From contig NZ_CP047146.1 in NCBI RefSeq assembly GCF_009834125.1, forward strand, positions 8,216,501 to 8,280,500: a stretch of DNA of 64,000 nt, in the 5' to 3' direction. Below are positions 45,654-51,769 of this stretch, one piece after another. Position numbers and translations under genes: made by a program. Source of the DNA: Streptomyces sp. GS7. GTDB taxonomy: Bacteria; Actinomycetota; Actinomycetes; Streptomycetales; Streptomycetaceae. A model generated the notes under the pieces. The model saw nothing but the letters and a program-made list of their open reading frames with translations. It had not been told where the DNA came from and made no database searches. Every line of letters starts with the position of its first letter. Position 1 is the stretch's first letter.

Positions 45654-45979
45654 GGTGTCGCCTCCGGGGTCATCGGTTGAGGGGTATCACAACTTGGCCT
45701 GCCACCAGGGGGTTTGACCTCGTAATGGCTCGCCTCTAGCCTGTACTGGTCTGGTATTCGACCCTGCGAACGCGCGACGGGCGAGCGCGGGGGATCAGCG
45801 ATACACGTTTCTCCCAGTATCACGTTTCGAGATTCGTACTCCGTATGCGGCCGCTTGAACCGAGCCGCATTCGGGCCGTCGAGGGCGTCTCTCGGTTACG
45901 ACCACAGTTGTGTGGTCGGGCCGAGCACGCCTTTTTTGCTTTGCCCGACCGCCCTCAAAGGGAAGGATTCGTCGGGCAC
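45654..45979. promoter_or_regulatory. gene-free regulatory stretch with repeated TACAC...TATCACGTTTCG element
   Basis: 326 bases. ATACACGTTTC (45801-45811) is followed closely by GTATCACGTTTCG (45817-45829); a similar pair, TACACATTC plus TATCACGCTTCG (46214-46242), lies on the far side of the next small gene. They could be operators. A GGTCGGGC/GCCCGACC hairpin is at 45914-45950. Confidence 0.4.
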
Positions 45980-46147
45980 ATGGAGTACGTCGGGTGGGCT
46001 GCGACCGCCGTAAGCACCGTCACCGGCATCGTATGGGTCTCCAGCCACGCACTTGACCAGGTCCCACGCGTTTGCCGCAAGGCCCGCAAAGCGATCAGGT
46101 CGATCCGGGCTGTCAGGGATGAGATCCGCAACTGTCCCCACGACTAA
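45980..46147 (+). CDS. 55-residue membrane-anchored peptide
   Basis: ATG 45980, with GAAGGA about 13 bases upstream. It reads MEYVGWAATAVSTVTGIVWVSS, a single membrane helix, followed by a basic amphipathic region VCRKARKAIRSIRAVRDEI. A strong terminator follows immediately. It is the only plus-strand gene in this part of the element apart from the zinc-ribbon protein. Function unknown; size and layout are compatible with a toxin-like or holin-like peptide, but nothing confirms this. Confidence 0.5.
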   Translation: MEYVGWAATAVSTVTGIVWVSSHALDQVPRVCRKARKAIRSIRAVRDEIRNCPHD

Positions 46148-46160
46148 TGCGGGCGATTCC

Positions 46161-46199
46161 GTTCGACGGGGGAATAGCCAGTCGGCGCCCCCGTCGAAC
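46161..46199 (+). terminator. terminator after the small membrane peptide gene
   Basis: A perfect 12-bp stem GTTCGACGGGGG/CCCCCGTCGAAC with a 15-base loop, 13 bases after the stop. Confidence 0.75.
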
Positions 46200-46333
46200 G
46201 ACCTTGGAACCCGTACACATTCTGAGCCGCTATCACGCTTCGGTCTTCCACCCAGGACGAAAGGGGGCCCTACCCAGGGGGCTAGTCAGCCCCATGCCGT
46301 CCCACGTCTTCATTAACTGGGGGCCGTGACGCG

Positions 46334-46638
46334 TCAGCCCAGGTCGCCCGGATGCCGATCCGCCGGCCTCCGCCTGGGCACCTGCCTCCGCCGAGCCGCC
46401 GCACCCTCCGCGCTGGACTTCCGCGCGTGATGCCAACGGCACAGGCCTGAAGGTTCGCCGGGTCGTGATCGTCACTGGGGACAATGTGGTCCACGTCCGT
46501 GGCCGGCGCCGTACAGCGCGCCCCGGTGTCCCGTAGGACGGCCACGCACTGGAAGCTGTCCCGTTTCAGCACGGACAGGCGACGGACCGACCAGTCCGCG
46601 GGGAGGCGGGAGCGTCGGTTGCTGCTATGCCAGGCCAA
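46334..46638 (-). pseudogene. HNH endonuclease gene with a single-base frameshift
   Basis: The frame from ATG 46638 gives MAWHSSNRRSRLPADW, LKRDSFQCVAVLRDTGARC and TDVDHIVPSDDHDPANLQA, the first part of an HNH nuclease. The next frame then continues CRWHHARKSSAEGAAARRRQ to a stop at 46334. Restoring one base at about 46445 would rejoin NLQALCRWHH, the usual end of the HNH motif. The loss makes the nuclease inactive. Such genes normally sit next to terminase genes in actinophages. Confidence 0.75.
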
Positions 46639-46912
46639 ACGGCACCTCCTGATCTGAGTTGCTTAGACAGAGCATGTTTCGTAGCCGTCCCCGCGCCGGT
46701 GGCGGGTCAACAGCCGTTAGAAGGACTGGAGGCGCCAACTCGCCCCGGTCGCGTACCTCACCGCCTCGCCATACGGTGGGTGGTACGGAATATGCCAGCA
46801 GGCCTGACCGGCCCAACCGGGGTGTTAGCGAGTGCCATTCATGCTGGCCAGTAGTTGCGTGCCCCCACTCGCTCCAGGTCGCCTGCATCCGATCACCTCG
46901 GAGGTATCACCC

Positions 46913-47482
46913 ATGGAGAACAGGATCGCGGCCATCGATGCCATGGTTGACAACGCGACTTGCGTCGTCTCCGCGAGCGACGGAGCCATACTTGAAATTG
47001 TGGCGAAAGCAGTGCAGAGCGGCGCATCGGCCACTTTCTACGTTTCCCGGAGTCAGGCCAAAGCGATCAACGCATGGTACTGGACTCCCGAACGAAGAAA
47101 GCAACTTGGCGTCGAAGACGTATCGCCCGAGGAACTACACAAGATCGAAGAAGAGCTTGGCCTGAAAGACGTAATCGCCTTTTCCAATCGCATCCCTTGC
47201 GAAAAGTGCGGCCACGTCTACGGAGCGTTCGAATTCCTTCAACAGGGGATTCGTGAGCACGGAAGGGCAGGACTGGAAGCGGTCTTGGGAATGGAGAACA
47301 CGTCTCTCATCCGAGTTAATCCGTCCGAAGTTCCTGTCTGCCCGAACTGTGGCGAAAACGTAACGGACAGTGGCGGGGCATCCGGGGAGCGGATTATCGG
47401 GGGCACCCCGGACGGCCCCCCGCCCGGTGCACATTGGTATGGCGGGACAAGTGCATACGCAGGGTGCTGTCGGGCCGCTTGA
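46913..47482 (+). CDS. hypothetical protein with zinc ribbon and Gly/Cys-rich tail
   Basis: 189 residues from ATG 46913, with GGAGG nine bases upstream. The N-terminal half (AIDAMVDNATCVVSASDGAILEIVAKAV) is unassigned. A zinc ribbon is formed by IPCEKCGHVYG near residue 107 and PVCPNCGENV near 148. The last 40 residues are Gly/Pro-rich and end HWYGGTSAYAGCCRAA. Codon use and GC are lower than in the core genes, consistent with phage origin. I do not recognise the family. Confidence 0.65.
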   Translation: MENRIAAIDAMVDNATCVVSASDGAILEIVAKAVQSGASATFYVSRSQAKAINAWYWTPERRKQLGVEDVSPEELHKIEEELGLKDVIAFSNRIPCEKCGHVYGAFEFLQQGIREHGRAGLEAVLGMENTSLIRVNPSEVPVCPNCGENVTDSGGASGERIIGGTPDGPPPGAHWYGGTSAYAGCCRAA

Positions 47483-47490
47483 CGCCTAAG

Positions 47491-47562
47491 TGACCCCGGC
47501 CGGAATCGAACCGCCGACCTCCCGATCAACGATCGGGCGCTCTCCCACTGAGCTACGGGGGC
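47491..47562 (-). tRNA. aberrant tRNA-Asn (GTT) or tRNA pseudogene
   Basis: A cloverleaf can be drawn: acceptor GCCCCCG, D arm GCTC-AGTGGGA-GAGC, anticodon arm CCCGA-TCGTTGA-TCGGG with anticodon GTT, variable AGGTC and T arm GGCGG-TTCGATT-CCGGC. Oddities are a mismatch in the acceptor stem, a mismatch in the T stem and C instead of the universal T at position 33. Streptomyces tRNA-Asn differs clearly. It lies within the element, so it is probably phage-derived and may be non-functional. Confidence 0.65.
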
Positions 47563-47927
47563 CTGGGGCTCAACTCCTGCGCGTCATCCCGGAAGACACC
47601 GGGGCGCGCGGGAGGAGCCGGGCGGGCGCGGCGCTCGCGCCTCCACGTCGAACGCTGGAGTCCGGGGCGCGGGGCCCGCCTTCATCTGAATTAGATGGGG
47701 ACCGTGACAGGTCGCCGGGAGGCCCCGGTCCCGCGCTCTGGCCTCAGGGCCGAAAAACGGCCCTGCGTACCTACTTTCTTACGCGCGGATATAGAAAAGA
47801 AGGACGCTAGGGCCGTTTTTCGGCCCCAGAATCCGCCTCTTGATCACCCTCCGTCTGTAGAGCTAGCTCAACGTGAGAGGGAGCCGCACCCTTGGCGGGG
47901 CGACTCCCTCATGCTGTGACGTGCGTC
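47563..47927. repeat. gene-free stretch with nested inverted repeats
   Basis: CAGGGCCG-AAAAA-CGGCCCTG (47745-47765) and GGGCCG-TTTTT-CGGCCC (47810-47826) are each hairpins and are reverse complements of one another, so they can also pair over the 45 bases between them, where further pairing is possible. A further hairpin GAGGGAG...CTCCCTC lies at 47878-47912. No open frame is convincing. Confidence 0.6.
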
Positions 47928-48120
47928 TCAGTCCTGTGCGTCGTACAGGATCACGTCCGCCGCCGGGTCGTCCCGCTCAATGACGAACCGCAAGCGCGAC
48001 TCATCCAAAGCCGGGTTTCGCTTATCTCCGCCAGACGTGCCCTTGGTGCCAAACCGTCGCGCCCGCTTCTATCAGCATCGCGCGGCGTTCTGCGACAGCC
48101 TCGCTCGCCGGTCAGGCTGC
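47928..48120 (-). pseudogene. remnant of a small phage protein gene
   Basis: The frame ending at 47928 reads GTKGTSGGDKRNPALDESRL, then RFVIERDDPAADVILYDAQD and the stop. A neighbouring frame upstream reads ASEAVAERRAMLIEAG. The two join naturally if one or two bases are restored near 48070, and an in-frame stop interrupts the first frame just upstream. It follows the capsid gene beyond a terminator. The original function is unknown. Confidence 0.5.
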
Positions 48121-48177
48121 CTCTCACGCCCCTAACCCGCCCCTCCCGCCGCCACCCGCGAATGTGCCGTTACGCAG

Positions 48178-48218
48178 AGAGAGGGAGTCGAAGCCGTGGT
48201 GGCTTCGACTCCCTCTCT
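48178..48218 (-). terminator. terminator after the capsid gene
   Basis: A perfect 18-bp stem, AGAGAGGGAGTCGAAGCC with its complement, around a GTGGT loop, 46 bases beyond the capsid stop. Confidence 0.88.
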
Positions 48219-48263
48219 TAACGGTTATGCAGAGGCGACCACGTCACACTCGTGCCCAGTGGA

Positions 48264-49106
48264 TCAAGCCTTGCTGAGGCTGACTCGCTGGATCGCCGCT
48301 GGGTGCGGGAACGCGTGCGCCGCACGCAGTGTGGCCTTGATGGCGACCTGGTCACTGGTGAATCGGGCGTGCTTGGACACGTCCAGGGTCACGTTCCGCC
48401 GCATGACGACCATCACGCGGTCGCGCGGAATGCCCCACACAGTTCCGGCAGTCACGGCGTTGGACACGTACAGCGGAACACCCAAAACGGTGCGGCGCGT
48501 TGGCGTGGTCGGGTCGGAGCCCAGCAGCGGGACGTTGCTGTCCTTGGCCTGCTTGAGCTTGGCGAGTGTCAGAGCGTCCGCCGGGTTCGCCGCGAACGCG
48601 GTGATGGTGGCGCCCACGTCTTCCGCGCGGTTGATGGCCTCCTGGAAGGCGTCCAGGTTGGCGAACTTGCTTCCGGCGTCCACGGTGCCCACGCCGTCCA
48701 CAGCCTCCAACCCCTGCGGAGCAGGAATGGGCAGGCTGCCGAAGAACGACTGGTCCAAGATGCGTGCGATCGACCGGGCCAGACCGTCGCCTACGAGCTT
48801 CTGGGCGTCCGGGTCGCTGTCCTCCGCCAGTTCGGAAGAGATGATGGACAGGCCCGCGCACTTGGCGGGCATGACTTCCAACTCTCCCAGGGTGGCGTCC
48901 GTGGGAGCGATCTCTTCGCCCTCCGCCACGAATGAGGCGCCCGCGTCGGTGTGGACGATGGGGATGTGAACCTTCGTACTGCTCGTCTTCAGCGTGCTGG
49001 CCACCTGAAGCGCAACGCTCTGGCGCTCCACAGGTTCAATGATCAGCGGGCCGTAGTCGTCCGGGGTGATGCCGGAGACGCCGGCGATGTTGGTAAAGAG
49101 TGCCAA
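48264..49106 (-). CDS. HK97-type phage major capsid protein
   Basis: 280 residues from TTG 49106, with AAGGAAG a few bases upstream. It contains GITPDDYGPLIIEPVERQSVALQVAST near the N-terminus, IPIVHTDAGASFVAEGEEIAPTDATLGELEVMPAKCAGLSIISSELAEDS in the P-domain region and RTVLGVPLYVSNAV near residue 215, as in short HK97-fold capsid proteins of actinophages. The gene is complete. It forms a transcript with the two upstream genes and ends at a strong terminator, but no portal or tail genes remain. Confidence 0.9.
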   Translation of the reverse strand: MALFTNIAGVSGITPDDYGPLIIEPVERQSVALQVASTLKTSSTKVHIPIVHTDAGASFVAEGEEIAPTDATLGELEVMPAKCAGLSIISSELAEDSDPDAQKLVGDGLARSIARILDQSFFGSLPIPAPQGLEAVDGVGTVDAGSKFANLDAFQEAINRAEDVGATITAFAANPADALTLAKLKQAKDSNVPLLGSDPTTPTRRTVLGVPLYVSNAVTAGTVWGIPRDRVMVVMRRNVTLDVSKHARFTSDQVAIKATLRAAHAFPHPAAIQRVSLSKA

Positions 49107-49131
49107 AGGGCTTCCTTTGCTCGGGAGTTGC

Positions 49132-49581
49132 TCAGAGTTTGGTGCGGAACAGTCGGTCCCACGTCGCGCCCGGGGGCTGGGTCGGGTCCAGTCCGCCCTT
49201 GCCCATGCCGTCTGAGGCTCGCTCGTTCCACGCCCTGTTCATGGCCGTGGGGATGGCCTTGTTGAGGGATTCCGCCATGGCTTCCAGGCGCTCCACCGGG
49301 AGGCCATCAGGGAGGGCTTGGACGATCTCCTCTGTCACGTAGGTGAATCGATTCACGATGGTCGCCACGGCGTCCGCGTGGTCCCGCCCGGCTTTCTCCA
49401 CCGCTAGCCGGTCCCGCTCCGTCTCCAACTCCCGGACGCGCGCCTGGAGGGCGTCCACGCCCGATGCCGTGTCGCTGCCTGCCGGGTCCGTGACGTCTTC
49501 CGACGCCTCCGGCGCCACCTCCATCTCCGGAGCTGTGAGAGCAGGGTCCATGGCCGTCTCGGCCTGCTCAGGCACCGCCAC
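49132..49581 (-). CDS. phage scaffold-like or head-assembly protein
   Basis: 149 residues from GTG 49581, with GAGG six bases upstream. An acidic N-terminus (PEMEVAPEASEDVTDPAG) is followed by a coiled coil VDALQARVRELETERDRLAVEKAGRDHA and a short C-terminal domain ending PGATWDRLFRTKL. Acidic coiled-coil proteins encoded directly before a capsid gene are usually scaffolds. It starts inside the end of the preceding gene. Confidence 0.65.
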   Translation of the reverse strand: MAVPEQAETAMDPALTAPEMEVAPEASEDVTDPAGSDTASGVDALQARVRELETERDRLAVEKAGRDHADAVATIVNRFTYVTEEIVQALPDGLPVERLEAMAESLNKAIPTAMNRAWNERASDGMGKGGLDPTQPPGATWDRLFRTKL

Positions 49582-49846
49582 GGTGCACCTCGTTGGCAGT
49601 GGAGTAGATCGGGCGCATGGCTGCCTTGGCCTGGGCCTCCGTGATTCCGCCGTTGTTGTAGGCGTTGCGGACCACTTCGCCAAGCTCCTTGGCGGCCCTC
49701 TCCCGCAGCTCGGAGAAACTGGGGGTGCGGTCGTGCATGCCGGTCTCGGCCGCCAACCAGATGGCGTCACTCAGCGCGGCGATGAGCCGCCGGGACAGGT
49801 TGATGCGGTCAAGGATCAAAGGGACTCCCAGAGTGGTTCGTGACAC
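49568..49846 (-). CDS. 92-residue phage-type hypothetical protein
   Basis: From GTG 49846 (a TTG at 49819 with GGGAG before it is an alternative). Mostly helical: LDRINLSRRLIAALSDAIWLAAE, SFSELRERAAKELGEVVRNAYNNGG. Its stop overlaps the scaffold-like gene by 14 bases, so the two are co-translated. No family recognised; a structural or head-joining role is inferred from position. Confidence 0.6.
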   Translation of the reverse strand: MSRTTLGVPLILDRINLSRRLIAALSDAIWLAAETGMHDRTPSFSELRERAAKELGEVVRNAYNNGGITEAQAKAAMRPIYSTANEVHRGGA

Positions 49847-50033
49847 GTGAAAACCCCGCCACCGGGGATATCCGGCGCGCGAGGTTCGGTGGCCGTTTGG
49901 TTCGCGCAGAGCGCTCCCGGTCGCCGCCGGGTGGAAGGCGCCATGGAGGCTGGCCCTTCCTCAACTCCATGAGCTGGGGACCGTGACATTGGTCGAAGAC
50001 AGCGCACCCGGCGGGCGCGCCCGAAGACGAAGT

Positions 50034-50065
50034 ACGGCCCGCCACCACAGGGGGTAGCGGGCCGT
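50034..50065 (-). terminator. terminator after the integrase gene
   Basis: A 9-bp stem ACGGCCCGC/GCGGGCCGT with a 14-base loop, about 20 bases past the integrase stop at 50084. Confidence 0.65.
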
Positions 50066-50083
50066 TCCAGCACTCAGGCGGAC

Positions 50084-51721
50084 TTACACCATCTCAAGTT
50101 CCGTGGCGACGACACCCCGGACTATCTCCTCCACGTCCTTGCCGTCCGCGGCGGCGCGGCGGATTCTGCCCTCGTCCCCGAAGAAGACCGCGAGCCGTGA
50201 AGTGTCCAGCCTGCGCGCTCCCCGCTTCGCCGGAGCCACTTCCACGTACGCCCCGGCGTCCAGGAGAAGGTCCCGCTTCCCCTCCACGCTCGCGGCCTCC
50301 CACAGGTCCCCGTACGTCTGGCCGGTGGGCACTGCTTCCACCCCGGCGGGCTTGGCGTTGCGTTGCATGTTCTTGAGCGACGCGAGCCGGTCCTCCAGCT
50401 TCGCGTACTGGTCGGCGTAACGCTTCGCCCCGTCGTCCCCCTTGAACAGACCGCGCTCGTAACGGTCCTTCTCAAGGTCGCTGAGCGCTTCCTCGGCCTG
50501 TCGGATCTGCGGGCGGAAGTCCTCGCCCGCGTGCTCCACCATGCGCACGACTTCCGCGCCGCCGAGCTTCTCAAGGAACAACTCCGTCACGTGCGCCTCA
50601 GTGTGCTCCGCGGGGACGGACGGGCCGTAACACGTGCCTTGTTCGCCGGTGCGCTGCCGTTGCTTCAGGCGCCCGATACAGCGGTAGCGGAGCTTCCCCC
50701 TGGACGTGAACGTGTACATGCGGGAGTGGCACACGCCGCAGTACAGGACCGTGCGGAGCAAGGACGTACCGTGACGGCGCTGGTCGCCCGCCCCAGCGCG
50801 CCGCTTCAGTTCGTCCTGCAACGCGTGCCACGTGTCCATGTCCAGGACCGGCGGGCGTGAGACGAGCGGGAGACCGTCCGTGCGGAGGATCGGCTTGCCG
50901 TCCTCGATCACCTGGCCCAGGAGCTGCGGGTTGGTGAGCAGGCTCTTGAGCGTGGTCGTGTACCACTGCTTGGAGTTGCTGTTCTTGCCGGTGGACCGGC
51001 GTGAGGAGTGCCCCGGCGACGGGATGTCGGCCTTGCTCAGGTCCGTCGCGATCTTCATGAGCGAATCCTTGGCCAGGACCCGCTCCACGATCTCGCGGAC
51101 GGTCTTCGCCTCTTCCGGGTTGATCACCAAGACGCGTCCCGGGCCGTCGGGGTTCGGGGCGACCTGGTAGCCGTAGGGCACGCGTCCGCCGGTCCAGCGG
51201 CCTTCGCGGCGCAGGTGCTCGTGGGCGTTGGAGACGCGCATGCCGATGGTGTCAGACTCCAGCTCGGCGAAGACGGCGATCACCTTCGCCATGGCGCGGC
51301 CCATGGAGGACGTGAGGTCCAGCGGCTCGCTGGCCGACGCGAGCGCCACACCCTCGTTCTGCGTGATCTTCATGATCTCGGCGAAGTCGACCGTTGATCG
51401 GGCGAGACGGTCGATCTTGAAGAAGACGATCACGTCGAACTCGGCGAGGCGCGCCAGGATACGCTGGAGCCCCGGGCGGTCCAGTCCGCGCGAGTAGCCC
51501 GAGACGTCGATGTCCTCCTCTATCGCCACGATCTTCCAGCCGCGCGCTTCACACAATGCCTCGCAAGCCGCGCGCTGGCGCTCTGGAGAAGTGCTTTCCT
51601 CGGTTTCGCGCGATAGGCGAACATAGAGAGCGGCGCGCATTCCCGGCGCGTCGGCCGAGACGCCCTTGCGGCGTCGGGCACGGGGCATGGCCCGCACCTG
51701 AGCAGGAACGGTGTCTGTCAC
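50084..51721 (-). CDS. large serine integrase
   Basis: 545 residues from GTG 51721, with AGGA eight bases upstream. The N-terminal resolvase domain has the catalytic Ser in AALYVRLSRETEESTSPERQR and the FFKIDRLAR and SGYSRGLDRPGLQRIL motifs. A recombinase domain follows (GRVPYGYQV, LLTNPQLLGQVIEDG), then a zinc ribbon (LYCGVCHSRMYTF ... RYRCIGR ... TCYGP) and a coiled coil (EEALSDLEKDRYERGLF ... YAKLEDRLASLKN). This is the full phiC31/Bxb1-type layout and looks intact. Its start lies only 28 bases from the new XPB start and next to attR, the expected position of attP beside int. Confidence 0.95.
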   Translation of the reverse strand: MTDTVPAQVRAMPRARRRKGVSADAPGMRAALYVRLSRETEESTSPERQRAACEALCEARGWKIVAIEEDIDVSGYSRGLDRPGLQRILARLAEFDVIVFFKIDRLARSTVDFAEIMKITQNEGVALASASEPLDLTSSMGRAMAKVIAVFAELESDTIGMRVSNAHEHLRREGRWTGGRVPYGYQVAPNPDGPGRVLVINPEEAKTVREIVERVLAKDSLMKIATDLSKADIPSPGHSSRRSTGKNSNSKQWYTTTLKSLLTNPQLLGQVIEDGKPILRTDGLPLVSRPPVLDMDTWHALQDELKRRAGAGDQRRHGTSLLRTVLYCGVCHSRMYTFTSRGKLRYRCIGRLKQRQRTGEQGTCYGPSVPAEHTEAHVTELFLEKLGGAEVVRMVEHAGEDFRPQIRQAEEALSDLEKDRYERGLFKGDDGAKRYADQYAKLEDRLASLKNMQRNAKPAGVEAVPTGQTYGDLWEAASVEGKRDLLLDAGAYVEVAPAKRGARRLDTSRLAVFFGDEGRIRRAAADGKDVEEIVRGVVATELEMV

Positions 51722-51739
51722 CTGAGCGATCCTATCCAC

Positions 51740-51769
51740 GGAGGTATGTGTGTCCTGCTTGATCGTCCA
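51740..51769 (+). mobile_element. attR: element-XPB junction carrying a new ribosome binding site and start
   Basis: The core ATCGTCCA is at 51762-51769. The element's arm GTATGTG-N7-CTTG (51744-51761) is the mirror of the arm at attL. The same bases carry GGAGG (51740-51744), a 5-base spacer and GTG 51750, which now starts XPB in frame. Confidence 0.82.

Larger units (their letters stand above)
42706..51769. mobile_element. decayed prophage or phage satellite inserted in the XPB gene
   Basis: The element runs between two copies of ATCGTCCA, one after the original XPB start and one inside the present XPB gene. It encodes a large serine integrase at one end, an HK97-type capsid and scaffold-like protein, phage debris (terminase-like, HNH, a small-protein remnant), an aberrant tRNA, and an XRE/DUF6879 regulatory operon at the other end. 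There is no large terminase, portal, tail or lysis gene. At about 9 kb it is either a heavily deleted prophage or a capsid-carrying satellite; the broken HNH and terminase genes favour decay. Its GC and codon use are lower than the flanks in several places. Confidence 0.85.

Noticed and set aside
47491..47562. The tRNA-like gene as the attachment site of the element
   Set aside because: It lies inside the element, and both junctions map cleanly to XPB with symmetric attP arms; serine integrases also rarely use tRNA genes.
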